From Methanobacterium bryantii (GTDB taxonomy: Archaea; Methanobacteriota; Methanobacteria; Methanobacteriales; Methanobacteriaceae): a stretch of DNA of 64,000 nucleotides. This document shows positions 1-9,590 of this stretch, one piece after another. Both the position numbers and the translations under genes were made by a program. The stretch covers positions 1 through 64,000 of the forward strand of contig NZ_LMVM01000039.1 of NCBI RefSeq assembly GCF_002287175.1, written 5' to 3'. Below the pieces are notes generated by a model that was given only the letters and a program-made list of their open reading frames with translations, was not told the origin of the DNA and did not search any database. How positions within the stretch are numbered: the first letter of the stretch is position 1; every line of letters begins with the position of its first letter.

Positions 1-654
1 GTAGCAGTTACAACAAGCATAAGCGGTAATGTACTAACAATAACACCCAAAAGCAGCCTAACTAAAGGAACAACATACGTATTATACGTACATTCAAAAA
101 GCATCACAGACTTATCAGGAAACAAATACGTATACTCAGGAAGCAAAACCTTCAAAACTGTTTCTGCAACAGTATCAGCGTCCAGCACAACAAGTTCTGC
201 ACTGCAGCAATACCTGGTGGCCACATCAAACTGCCAGGTAACTAACTCAGCAATTAAAGCAAAAGCTGCAGCGATAACAAAGGGTAAAACTACAACATAT
301 GCTAAAGCAGTGGCAATTTATAACTGGGTAAGGAACAACTTAGGTTATTCATTTTATTACAACACCAAATATGGAGCTACAGGTACTCTTTCTAAAATGA
401 CAGGGAATTGTTGCGATACAGCCCACCTGTTAGTTGCTCTTGAGAGAGCTGCAGGAATTCCTGCGCGATACGAGCATGTTTATGCTAAATTCTCAAGCGG
501 TAGCTGGTACGGGCACGTTATTGCCCAAGTATACGTGAACGGTAAATGGTACAACGCAGATGGAACCAGTTACAGTAACTCTTTTGGTGTTATAAAAAAT
601 TGGAACACTGCAACTGCAAAAGTATACGGCACATATGCTTCACTGCCTTTTTAG
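1..654 (+). CDS. Surface wall protein, C-terminal part (Big_5 repeat + transglutaminase-like domain)
   Basis: The frame is open at the window edge, so only the C-terminal part is seen. Residues 1-50 are the second half of an Ig-like Big_5 repeat (TSISG..LTITPKSSL..DLSGNKY). The next ~150 residues form a transglutaminase-type cysteine peptidase domain: Cys in GNCCDTAHLL, His in WYGHVIAQVYV and Asp in WYNADG make the likely triad. This domain type occurs in the phage pseudomurein endoisopeptidases PeiW/PeiP, so a role in cutting or remodelling pseudomurein peptides is inferred. Unlike its relatives at 3.1 and 6.1 kb, it has no pseudomurein-binding repeat between the Big_5 and transglutaminase parts. 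The Big_5 segment is almost identical in DNA to 1309-1458 of the next gene. A T-rich stretch follows the stop. Confidence 0.85.
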   Translation, partial: VAVTTSISGNVLTITPKSSLTKGTTYVLYVHSKSITDLSGNKYVYSGSKTFKTVSATVSASSTTSSALQQYLVATSNCQVTNSAIKAKAAAITKGKTTTYAKAVAIYNWVRNNLGYSFYYNTKYGATGTLSKMTGNCCDTAHLLVALERAAGIPARYEHVYAKFSSGSWYGHVIAQVYVNGKWYNADGTSYSNSFGVIKNWNTATAKVYGTYASLPF

Positions 655-1040
655 GCAAAGTATATGTTTTTTTATTTCTTTTTCGCATTTAAATTTATTT
701 TAAGATTTAAAAGTATTTAAAAGTTAAATTAATAGTTATTAACCAATTTATAATCGTTTATTTTTCTAAAAACTTATTTAAATATAATTAAGTCATTAAA
801 TAAATTATTATACAAATATTATGCCTAATATTACGCACATATTCCGTATAAATTACCTTTTAGAGTTAAATAAGTATTTAATAGCGTTTATTAATGATTT
901 TTAAACCAAAATGTTTATATAATCTATAAAATTTAATATTATAGTGCCCAAAAACTTAAAAAAGTTTCTTAAATTTAAGAATCATTATATCCAAATTATT
1001 AAATTTTTTATGCATAGTTTTTGGGTTCGGAGGCGGTAAA
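655..1040 (+). promoter_or_regulatory. Promoter and 100-nt leader of the first ATT-start wall protein
   Basis: The first part is a T-rich probable terminator (after 660) and AT-rich spacer. A TATA box TTTATATAA lies at 914-922, preceded by purine-rich BRE-like sequence. The leader holds a hairpin at 952-967 (AAACTT/AAGTTT, loop AAAA) and a strong Shine-Dalgarno GGAGG within GGAGGCGGTA (1029-1038). The distance from TATA start to the ATT at 1041 is 127 nt, the same as in the two paralogues at 3.1 and 6.1 kb. Confidence 0.7.
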
Positions 1041-2576
1041 ATTAAGAAAAAATTACTTTTAGCAATTATAATAGTTTCTTGTATAGTGCTGATTAGTATA
1101 AATAATATATCTGCCACCAACGCAACAGTAAACTCAACAAGTTATAAAACAACTGCGGATTTAACTGCACCAACCGTTAAAAGCACAGACCCCACAAATA
1201 AAGCAACAAACGTAGCAGTCAACAAAGCAATCAAAGTAACATTCAGCGAATCCATCAAAAAAGGAACAGGATGGATAGAATTAAAAACTAGCAGTGGAAA
1301 ATCAGTAGCAGTTACAACAAGCATCAGCGGCAACACATTAACAATAACACCCAAAAGCAGCCTAACTAAAGGAACAACATACGTATTATACGTACATTCA
1401 AAAAGCATCACAGACTTATCAGGAAACAAATACGTATACTCAGGAAGCAAAACCTTCAAAACAGACGGCACAGCACCCACCATAAAAAGTACCAGCCCTA
1501 CAAATAAAGCAACAAACGTAGCAGTCAACAAAGCAATCAAAGTAACATTCAGCGAATCCATCAAAAAAGGAACAGGATGGATAGAATTAAAAACTAGCAG
1601 TGGAAAATCAGTAGCAGTTACAACAAGCATCAGCGGCAACACATTAACAATAACACCCAAAAGCAACCTAACCCCCGGAACTAAGTACACATTACTCATA
1701 CACTCTGGAACTGTAACAGATTTATCAGGGAATAAATACGTGTATGCCGGAAGCAAAACCTTCAAGACTAAATCGGAAAATATGCAGGCAGTTTGGTTAC
1801 CATCGTCATATGTGACTTATAATACTTTAAATGTGACCAAATTAACAAAAATGGGCATCACCGATGTATTCGTAAAAGTCAGCCAAACCAATTATAAAAG
1901 CGTGCTTACATCTATTTTCAGCAAAGTCTCAGGAACAGGAATAAATATACATGCATGGATCACATGCTTTTATTATAATGGATCCTGGATCAACCCTCAA
2001 AAAAATACGACATACGTTAACAGTTTAATCAGTTTCATTTCAAGTGTTACAAAATACAGTGTAAACGGGAAAAATGTAGATGGAATACATCTAGATTATG
2101 TAAGATATCCGGGTACTGCTTACAAATATACGGGTGCAACAGCCACAATAACCTCATTTGTTCAAAAAGTCTATAACACAGTGAAAGCAATCGATTCATC
2201 AGTCGCAGTTTCAGCAGCACTAATGCCCGAAGGCTCAGTAAATGCTTATTATTATGGTCAAAATTACACTCAACTCTCAAATTACCTCGATTTCTTAGTA
2301 CCGATGATCTACAAAGGAAATTATGGATACGACAGTTCAACAGGGACTAACAGTAAAGGGTCAAGTGGTACAAATTGGATAGCTTCAAAAGTATCATATA
2401 TAGTTAGCCAGGCTAATGGAAAGCCAGTTATAGCTGGTCTTCAAACATATCGTTCAGATAATGACGTGACAGCAATATCTGCAAGTGAATTACAAAACGA
2501 CATAAATGCGGCGATAAGCAATGGTGCATCAGGATATGCATTATTCCGATACGGATTAATAGACGATGACTTATAG
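1041..2576 (+). CDS. Secreted wall protein: signal peptide, two Big_5 repeats, glycoside-hydrolase-like barrel
   Basis: About 511 residues. An ATT at 1041 lies 7 nt after GGAGG and gives a good signal peptide (basic KKK, then LLLAIIIVSC..). The next possible start, GTG at 1086, would remove the basic end, so ATT is chosen. Two Big_5 Ig-like repeats follow (~40-140, 145-245); their DNA is identical over 166 bp (1194-1359 and 1500-1665). The rest (~250-511) is a TIM-barrel domain of the putative glycoside hydrolase/GH10-like family with VDGIHLDYVRYPG, VAVSAALMPEG and LDFLVPMIYKGNYGY, including a probable catalytic Asp/Glu set. The domain order is reversed relative to the paralogues, and there are no pseudomurein-binding repeats or transglutaminase domain; a decayed trace may lie downstream. 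Likely exported and acting on the wall or surface glycan. Confidence 0.8.
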   Translation: MKKKLLLAIIIVSCIVLISINNISATNATVNSTSYKTTADLTAPTVKSTDPTNKATNVAVNKAIKVTFSESIKKGTGWIELKTSSGKSVAVTTSISGNTLTITPKSSLTKGTTYVLYVHSKSITDLSGNKYVYSGSKTFKTDGTAPTIKSTSPTNKATNVAVNKAIKVTFSESIKKGTGWIELKTSSGKSVAVTTSISGNTLTITPKSNLTPGTKYTLLIHSGTVTDLSGNKYVYAGSKTFKTKSENMQAVWLPSSYVTYNTLNVTKLTKMGITDVFVKVSQTNYKSVLTSIFSKVSGTGINIHAWITCFYYNGSWINPQKNTTYVNSLISFISSVTKYSVNGKNVDGIHLDYVRYPGTAYKYTGATATITSFVQKVYNTVKAIDSSVAVSAALMPEGSVNAYYYGQNYTQLSNYLDFLVPMIYKGNYGYDSSTGTNSKGSSGTNWIASKVSYIVSQANGKPVIAGLQTYRSDNDVTAISASELQNDINAAISNGASGYALFRYGLIDDDL

Positions 2577-3090
2577 ATATTTAAAGTTATAATTAGATTT
2601 AAATTGTACAATGCATATACTGCCAGTTCTGAAAACGTATTGGAATTGTAACGGATTTAAGTACTACAAAAGTGAAAATATACGATACATATGCCATTTA
2701 TTATCATAAGTGTATGTATCCCTTTATTTTTTTATAATTTAAGTACAAAAATTGTATTAACTTATATTTAAAGACACTATAATAAAACATTAACATATAT
2801 TTAGTTGCTTATTTTCCAAAAATAGCTTTAATTATAGATTATTTAGTTAAAATAAAAACACAAACATATAAATCCACACACAATTATTTAATACGGTATA
2901 AGCTAGTTTTAAATGAAAAAATACGATTTAATAATGCTCATTTCACATTTTCAAATCAAAAGATTTATATAATCTGTGAAATTGAACATTATACTGTCCA
3001 AAAACTTTAAAAGGTTTCTAAATTTTAAGAAAATATGTTCTTATATTATGAGGCCCCATAGGTGTATTTTTTGGATATGGAGGCGGTAAA
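2577..3090 (+). promoter_or_regulatory. Intergenic: domain relic, then promoter and leader of the second wall protein
   Basis: At about 2630-2692 the sequence resembles the last ~20 codons of the paralogues' transglutaminase domain (attgg..actacaaaagtg..tacgatacatatgcc compared with the end of the gene ending at 654), but without an open frame. The TATA box TTTATATAA is at 2964-2972. A leader hairpin sits at 3002-3017 (AAACTT/AGGTTT, with a U-G pair) and GGAGGCGGTA at 3079-3088. The ATT start at 3091 is again 127 nt from the TATA start. Confidence 0.65.
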
Positions 3091-5679
3091 ATTACGAAGC
3101 GAATATTATTAACAATGCTAATTGTTTTGAGTTTAGCATTGCTCAGTATAAATAGCATAGCTGCCGCTGCAGAGAATCAAACCGAGAATATAACCAATAT
3201 CAACGGACAAAATATTACCAACATAACAAATTCCAGCAACACGACAAATGTTCAAAACTCTACTAAGATTACCAATAATTCAAATATAACAAATTCCAGC
3301 AACACGACAAATGTTCAAAAGTCTACAGAAGCCGCTGGTGGAAGTTCATACTCAAAAATGAAGGCAGTTTGGTTAAAAGCTGAAGATGTAAGTACGTTAA
3401 ATGTTAAAACACTTCAAAATTTAGGAATTACTGATGTATTTGTTAAAACCAATTTAATTTCATCCCCGACCTATCAAAGTGTCTTAACCGAGGTTCTACA
3501 GAAATTAAAGGGAACCAATATAAGAGTCCATGCATGGATTACATGTTTTATGGATGCCAATGGTAACTGGGTTAATCCAGCAAATGAAACTCAAAGAGTT
3601 TTTTTAATTAACAGCATCGCAGATATCGTAAAAAATTATGGTATAGACGGAATTAATCTAGATTATGTTAGATATCCTGGAACAGCTTATAAGTATACTA
3701 ATGCAACATGGACCATAACATCATTCGTACAACTTGTTCATGATACAGTGAAATCCATCAATTCATCAGTCGCAGTTTCAGCAGATTTAATGCCAGAAGG
3801 ATCAGTTAACGCATACTACTATGGTCAAGATTACGCTCAACTTGCACAATACCTCGATTTTCTAGTTCCAATGATTTACAAAGGAAATTATGGATATGAC
3901 AGTTCAACAGGTACAAACAGTAATGGAAAAAATGGTACATCATGGATAGCTTCAACAGTGGCATATATAGTTAGCCAGGCTAATGGAACTCCAGTTATAG
4001 CGGGTTTACAGACTTACCGTTCAGACAAGAATGTAACAGCAATACCTGCAAGTGAATTACAAAATGACATAGATGCAGCAATAAACAATGGATCATCAGG
4101 ATATGCACTATTTAGATATGGATTAATTAACAGTTCTTTTAGTGTTGACACCACAGCACCAACCATAACAAGCACAAATCCCACAAACAAAGCCACCAAC
4201 ATAGCAACCAACAAAACAATTACAGTAACCTTCAATGAACAGATAGTAATGAGTAGCGGTTGGATTGACCTTTATGATAGTAAAGGAAACCTAATACCAA
4301 TAACAACCACCATTAGCGGAAACACACTAACAATAACACCCAAAAACAAATTAACCGCAGGAACAACATACAGCACAGCCATCCACACAGGAAGCCTAAA
4401 AGACCTCTCAGGCAACCAAATAAAACTCTGCGGAAGCACATTCACAACAGCACCAGCAGACACCACAGCACCAACCATAACAAGCACAAATCCCACAAAC
4501 AAAGCCACCAACATAGCAACCAACAAAACAATTACAGTAACCTTCAATGAACAGATAGTAATGAGTAGCGGTTGGATTGACCTTTATGATAGTAAAGGAA
4601 ACCTAATACCAATAACAACCACCATTAGCGGAAACACACTAACAATAACACCCAAAAACAAATTAACCGCAGGAACAACATACAGCACAGCCATCCACAC
4701 AGGAAGCCTAAAAGACCTCTCAGGCAACCAAATAAAACTCTGCGGAAGCACATTCACAACTGATGGTACAACATTTACCACAGCACAGGTCAATACTGCA
4801 GCAGCGAGTGTAAAGTCATACATTGAAACCAACAACAAGTTACCTAATTATGTAACAATTGGTTCAAGTCAAATTACAATGCCGCAGTTCCTACAACTGT
4901 TAGTTACAGGTTTGCTACAAATCAATAGTGGAACAAATACCGCGATGGTACCTGGGAACATAAAAGCTCCTACAAGCCCAACTGGAAGCTACATGTATGG
5001 AAACGTATACAAAACAGAATATCTAAGCATTGCTCAATCAATTAAATCGTACATAAATTCAAATGGAATAGCTCCAAACTACGCGTCAAGCTCACTAGGG
5101 AACATTCAGTATGAGTCATTGATTTACAGTTATTCAAAGATACTTAATTACTACAAAACTAATGGTGCATTACCCGCTTATGTTTTAGTAGATTCATCAG
5201 TTACCAACACATCAGTACCTTCAGAGCTACAGCAGTACCTTCAAGCAACTACAAACTGTCAGGTGACCAATTCACAAATTCAGGCACTGGCAAAATCAAT
5301 AACAAGCGGCAAAACTTCCACATACGAAAAAGCAGTGGCAATATTCAACTGGGTAAGGGACAATACAGATTATGTTTTCTATAGTAACAGTCAGCAGGGA
5401 GCTGTAACAACATTAAGCAAAAAATCAGGAAACTGTTGCGATCTTACTCACTTACTGATAGCTCTCGAAAGGGCCGCAGGAATACCTGCAAGATATGAGC
5501 ATGTCAATGCTAAGTTTTCAAGCGGTACATGGTACGGGCACGTCCTCGCCCAAGTATATGTAAATGGTAAATGGTATAGCGCAGATGCCAGCAACAACAT
5601 CAATACATTCGGCGTTATCAAAAATTGGGACATCACAACTGCGACAATAAAAGGTACATACGCCACACTGCTATTTTAG
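3091..5679 (+). CDS. Secreted wall protein: GH-like barrel, two identical Big_5 repeats, pseudomurein-binding repeats, transglutaminase domain
   Basis: About 862 residues from the ATT at 3091 (M/I-T-K-R-ILLTMLIVLSLALLS, a complete signal peptide); the ATG at 3115 would lose the basic residues. In order: an Asn/Thr-rich linker with many N-x-S/T sites (~30-80), the GH-like barrel (~85-345; IDGINLDYVRYPG, LMPEGSVNAYYYG), two Big_5 repeats (~352-452, 456-556) whose 302-bp DNA copies look identical (4147-4448, 4459-4760), two pseudomurein-binding repeats (~565-710; LPNYVTIGSSQITMPQFLQLL and a second copy), and a transglutaminase domain with Cys (GNCCD, ~780), His (WYGHV, ~815) and Asp (YSADA, ~831). 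It probably binds and remodels pseudomurein outside the membrane. A T-rich terminator follows. Confidence 0.85.
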   Translation: MTKRILLTMLIVLSLALLSINSIAAAAENQTENITNINGQNITNITNSSNTTNVQNSTKITNNSNITNSSNTTNVQKSTEAAGGSSYSKMKAVWLKAEDVSTLNVKTLQNLGITDVFVKTNLISSPTYQSVLTEVLQKLKGTNIRVHAWITCFMDANGNWVNPANETQRVFLINSIADIVKNYGIDGINLDYVRYPGTAYKYTNATWTITSFVQLVHDTVKSINSSVAVSADLMPEGSVNAYYYGQDYAQLAQYLDFLVPMIYKGNYGYDSSTGTNSNGKNGTSWIASTVAYIVSQANGTPVIAGLQTYRSDKNVTAIPASELQNDIDAAINNGSSGYALFRYGLINSSFSVDTTAPTITSTNPTNKATNIATNKTITVTFNEQIVMSSGWIDLYDSKGNLIPITTTISGNTLTITPKNKLTAGTTYSTAIHTGSLKDLSGNQIKLCGSTFTTAPADTTAPTITSTNPTNKATNIATNKTITVTFNEQIVMSSGWIDLYDSKGNLIPITTTISGNTLTITPKNKLTAGTTYSTAIHTGSLKDLSGNQIKLCGSTFTTDGTTFTTAQVNTAAASVKSYIETNNKLPNYVTIGSSQITMPQFLQLLVTGLLQINSGTNTAMVPGNIKAPTSPTGSYMYGNVYKTEYLSIAQSIKSYINSNGIAPNYASSSLGNIQYESLIYSYSKILNYYKTNGALPAYVLVDSSVTNTSVPSELQQYLQATTNCQVTNSQIQALAKSITSGKTSTYEKAVAIFNWVRDNTDYVFYSNSQQGAVTTLSKKSGNCCDLTHLLIALERAAGIPARYEHVNAKFSSGTWYGHVLAQVYVNGKWYSADASNNINTFGVIKNWDITTATIKGTYATLLF
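4147..4760 (+). repeat. Tandem identical 302-bp Big_5-coding repeat
   Basis: Copy 1 is 4147-4448 and copy 2 is 4459-4760, a 312-nt period (104 codons). No difference between the copies was found by reading. Identity at synonymous sites points to a very recent duplication or ongoing conversion inside the gene. Confidence 0.85.
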
Positions 5680-6101
5680 GCAAAGTACAATTTTTATTTC
5701 TTTTTTTCTTTTTTTATGTCTATTGAAAATCTATTTGGAAAGATCTTAAATTTAATTCTGTATCTAATAATGAAACCCCTATAAACTTAAAATAAAAATT
5801 CAATTAATATTTAAACTTTTTATGTTTTTAAAACATTTTTAATCATCACTTAACTTTTTTAAAATTTCATTTGTAAATATTAGCAGTTATTTACTATTTA
5901 TATACATTTTAATTATGTTCAAAATTAAAAAATACGGTTTTAAAAGTTTATTCTCACAGTTTCAAACCAAAAGGTTTATATAATCTGTGAAAACGAAAAT
6001 TACAGTGTCCATAAAATCTAAAAGGTTTCTAAACTTTAATAAAACAAGTTCTTAAATTATGAACTAGTTTAGACGTATTTTTTGGATATGGAGGCGGTAA
6101 A
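5680..6101 (+). promoter_or_regulatory. Terminator, promoter and leader of the third wall protein
   Basis: A T-rich tract follows the stop at 5679. The TATA box TTTATATAA is at 5975-5983. The leader hairpin at 6014-6028 (AAATCT/AGGTTT) keeps all six pairs although its bases differ from those in the other two leaders. GGAGGCGGTA is at 6090-6099 and the ATT at 6102, again 127 nt from the TATA start. Confidence 0.7.
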
Positions 6102-9100
6102 ATTACGAAAAAATCATTATTAACAATTTTACTTATTTTAAGTTTAGCAATGCTCAGCATAAACTGCATATCTGCCGCTACAGAAACTGGAAATACAACT
6201 AATACCAGTGAACAGAATATAACTTCAAATGTGATAAACTCAAGCAACACAACAATTCAAAAATCTATGGATACTGCCAATACAACAAATTCCAGCAATA
6301 CAACAATTCAAAAATCTATGGAAGCTGCTGGTGGAACCTCATACTCTAAGGTGAAAGCAGTATGGATACCAAGTGACTATGTGAGCAGTTTAAACGTTAC
6401 GGCACTGCAAAACTTAGGAATTACAGATGTATTCGTTAAATCTAACTTAATCTCTACTCCATCATATTCAAGTGTCTTAACCTCTATTTTACAAAAATTA
6501 AAAGGTACCAATATAAGAGTTCACGCATGGATCACGTGTTTCAAGGATGCAAACGGTGACTGGATTGATCCTGCAAATAAAACTCAACAAGATTTTTTAA
6601 TTAACAGCATCACAAGTATTGTAAAAAATTACAACGTAAGCGGAATTAACCTGGATTATATAAGATATTCTGGATCAGGGAGCAATACAGCTGGTGAAAG
6701 TGGAACAGCAGCAATAACTGCATTCGTGCAACGAGTTTACAATACAGTTAAATCCATCAATTCATCAGTCGCAGTTTCAGCAGACCTGATGCCTGAAGGC
6801 TCGGCTAATGCATATTATTATGGCCAAAATTACACTCAACTTGCACAGTATCTCGATTTTCTAGTTCCAATGATCTACAAAGGTAACTACGGATACAACA
6901 GTTCAACAGGTACCAGCAGCAGCGGAAAAAATGGTACATCATGGATAGCCTCAACAGTGGCATATATAGTTAGCCAGGCTAATGGAACTCCAGTTATAGC
7001 GGGTTTACAGACTTACCGTTCAGACAAGAATGTAACAGCAATACCTGCAAGTGAATTACAAAATGACATAGATGCAGCAATAAACAATGGATCATCAGGA
7101 TACGCATTATTCAGATATGGGCTGATTAACAGTAGTTTTGGCATGGACAGTACCATACCTACAGTCAAAAGCATCGATCCAGCAAACAACTCAGTAAACG
7201 TGCCAATCAACAAAGTAATTAAGGTAACTTTCAGCGAATCAATAAAAAGAGGAACACTATCAATATATGTTAAAAATTCATCTACTGGAAAGTACGTACC
7301 CATAACTACTTCAATCAGCGGTAATGTTTTAACAATAACCCTAAACAGCAATTTAACTAAAGGAACGACATACAACATAATCTTAAATGCAGGTAGTATA
7401 ACTGACCTGGCAGGAAACGCGCTAAAAGCATACACAACTAAATTCACAACTGATGCAACAGCGCCGACTGTCAAAAGTATAGACCCATCAAACAACTCTG
7501 CAAACATACCAATCAACAAAACAATCAAAATTACATTCAGCGAACCAGTAAAAGCAGGAACACTATCAATATACCTTAAAAACTTAAAAACAGGAAAATA
7601 TGTGACAGTAACTAAAAAAATCAGCAGTAATATCCTAACAATAACACCAGCCATCAGTTTAACCAAAGCGACATTATACTATGTAATACTGAATGCAGGA
7701 AGTATAACCGACCTGGCAGGAAATTCATTGAAGTCATATACCACTAAATTCACAACCGACAAAACAGCACCAACTATTAAAAGCATAGACCCATCAAACA
7801 ACTCTGCAAACATAGCAATTAACAAAGTAATTAAGGTCACCTTCAGCGAACCAGTAAAAGCAGGGACACTATCAATAAGGGTTAAAAATCTAAAAACAGG
7901 ATCATATATTTCAATAGCTAAAAAAATCAGTGGAAACACCCTAACAATAACTCCAACCAGTAATCTAATTAAAGCTACACAATATGCAGTGGTATTGAAT
8001 GCAGGAAGTATAACCGACCTGGCAGGAAATTCATTGAAGTCATATACCACTAAATTCACAACCGACAAAACAGCACCAACTATTAAAAGCATAGACCCAT
8101 CAAACAACTCTGCAAACATAGCAATTAACAAAGTAATTAAAGTTACATTCAACGAGCCAGTAAAAACCGGAACACTATCCATAAAACTCAAAAATCTAAA
8201 AACAGGAACCTACGTGTCAATAACCAAAACGATCAGCGGGAACACCCTAACAATAAAACCAACTAGCACCCTAACTAAAGCAACACAATATGCAGTGGTA
8301 TTGAACGCAGGAAGTATAACCGACCTGGCAGGAAATGCAATAAGATCATATACAACCAAATTTACTACTGATTCTACAGCACCAACCGTTAAAAGCATAG
8401 ACCCATCAAATAACAGTGTAAACGTGCCCCTTGGCAAAGTGATTAATGTTACATTCAGTGAATCAATAAAAGCAGGGACACTTGGAGTAGGGGTTAAAGA
8501 CCGGACAGGGAAATATATACCCATAACTACCTCAATTAGTGGCAATGTTCTAACAATAACTCCAAAAAGTAATTTAACCAATGGAACACTGTATTATATA
8601 GTATTGAACGCAAGTAGTGTAACTGACCTAGCAGGAAACGCATTAAAAGCATATACTACCCAATTCACCACCAATGGAACAATATTTACTATAACACAGA
8701 TCAATGCTGCAGCAGCAAGCGTCAAATCATACGTTGAATCCAACAACAGGCTGCCAAATTATGTAACAATTGGTACAAGCCAGGTTAAAATGCCCCAGTT
8801 CTTACAACTTTTAGTTACAAGTTTACTGCAGATCAACAACAAAACAAATACATTCATGATACCTGGAAGTATAAATGCTCCTGAAAGCCCAACTGGAAGT
8901 TATATGTATGGAAATATAGTTTTAACCGAATATTTAAGCATTGCACAGAATATCCGGAATTATATAAATTCAAATAACTGTGCACCTAATTACATGACAA
9001 GTTCACTAGGAAATATTCAGTATGAGTCATTGGTTTACATATACTCCAAGATACTCAACTATTACAAAACAAATGGTAACTTACCAAATTATGTTTTAGT

Positions 9101-9590
9101 AGATTCATCAGTTACAAATACAGCAATACCATCTGAATTACAGCAGTACCTTCAAGCAACAACAAACTGCCAGGTAACCAATTCACAAATTCAAACACTG
9201 GCAAAATCATTGACAAGCGGTAAAATTTCTGCATATGACAAAGCAGTGGCAATATTCAACTGGGTAAGGGACAAATTAGGTTATTCGTTCTATTACAACA
9301 CCAAATATGGTGCTGTCGGCACTTTAAATGCAATGACTGGAAATTGCGTTGATACAGCCCACCTTTTAATCGCTCTTGAAAGGGCTGCAGGGATACCCGC
9401 AAGATACGAGCATGTTTATGCTAAGTTCTCAAGTGGTAACTGGTATGGGCACGTTATTGCACAAGTTTGGGTTAACGGCAAATGGTACAATGTAGATGCA
9501 ACCAGCTACAGTAACACTTTCGGTGTTATTAAAAACTGGAATGCTTCGACAGCTACATACAAAGGCACATATGCTACACTTCCTTTCTAG
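6102..9590 (+). CDS. Large secreted wall protein: GH-like barrel, five Big_5 repeats, pseudomurein-binding repeats, transglutaminase domain
   Basis: About 1162 residues from the ATT at 6102 (basic TKKS, then LLTILLILSLAMLS). The first ATG (6150) falls inside the signal peptide and would destroy it. In order: Asn/Thr-rich linker with two near-identical TNSSNTTIQKSM units, GH-like barrel (~85-345), five Big_5 repeats (~346-865) each with PTVKSIDPxNNS..ITDLAGN.., two pseudomurein-binding repeats (~870-1015), and a transglutaminase domain with Cys in GNCVD, His in WYGHV and Asp in NVDAT. Part of the barrel DNA (about 145 bp near 6953-7098) is identical to the previous gene near 3954-4100, suggesting gene conversion. 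Expected to be a long-armed wall-binding hydrolase or endopeptidase. Confidence 0.85.
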   Translation: MTKKSLLTILLILSLAMLSINCISAATETGNTTNTSEQNITSNVINSSNTTIQKSMDTANTTNSSNTTIQKSMEAAGGTSYSKVKAVWIPSDYVSSLNVTALQNLGITDVFVKSNLISTPSYSSVLTSILQKLKGTNIRVHAWITCFKDANGDWIDPANKTQQDFLINSITSIVKNYNVSGINLDYIRYSGSGSNTAGESGTAAITAFVQRVYNTVKSINSSVAVSADLMPEGSANAYYYGQNYTQLAQYLDFLVPMIYKGNYGYNSSTGTSSSGKNGTSWIASTVAYIVSQANGTPVIAGLQTYRSDKNVTAIPASELQNDIDAAINNGSSGYALFRYGLINSSFGMDSTIPTVKSIDPANNSVNVPINKVIKVTFSESIKRGTLSIYVKNSSTGKYVPITTSISGNVLTITLNSNLTKGTTYNIILNAGSITDLAGNALKAYTTKFTTDATAPTVKSIDPSNNSANIPINKTIKITFSEPVKAGTLSIYLKNLKTGKYVTVTKKISSNILTITPAISLTKATLYYVILNAGSITDLAGNSLKSYTTKFTTDKTAPTIKSIDPSNNSANIAINKVIKVTFSEPVKAGTLSIRVKNLKTGSYISIAKKISGNTLTITPTSNLIKATQYAVVLNAGSITDLAGNSLKSYTTKFTTDKTAPTIKSIDPSNNSANIAINKVIKVTFNEPVKTGTLSIKLKNLKTGTYVSITKTISGNTLTIKPTSTLTKATQYAVVLNAGSITDLAGNAIRSYTTKFTTDSTAPTVKSIDPSNNSVNVPLGKVINVTFSESIKAGTLGVGVKDRTGKYIPITTSISGNVLTITPKSNLTNGTLYYIVLNASSVTDLAGNALKAYTTQFTTNGTIFTITQINAAAASVKSYVESNNRLPNYVTIGTSQVKMPQFLQLLVTSLLQINNKTNTFMIPGSINAPESPTGSYMYGNIVLTEYLSIAQNIRNYINSNNCAPNYMTSSLGNIQYESLVYIYSKILNYYKTNGNLPNYVLVDSSVTNTAIPSELQQYLQATTNCQVTNSQIQTLAKSLTSGKISAYDKAVAIFNWVRDKLGYSFYYNTKYGAVGTLNAMTGNCVDTAHLLIALERAAGIPARYEHVYAKFSSGNWYGHVIAQVWVNGKWYNVDATSYSNTFGVIKNWNASTATYKGTYATLPF

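Noticed and set aside
1142..1765. Long minus-strand frame opposite the Big_5 repeats (similar ones at 4014-4838 and 7013-8581)
   Set aside because: Mirror frames produced by the Thr/Val-rich repetitive coding sequence; no ribosome binding sites, and they follow the repeat period.
3079..3114. Short upstream ORF starting ATGGAGGCGG in the second and third wall leaders
   Set aside because: It stops after about 11 codons and the ATG is absent from the first leader (TTCGGAGG), so it is not a conserved leader peptide.
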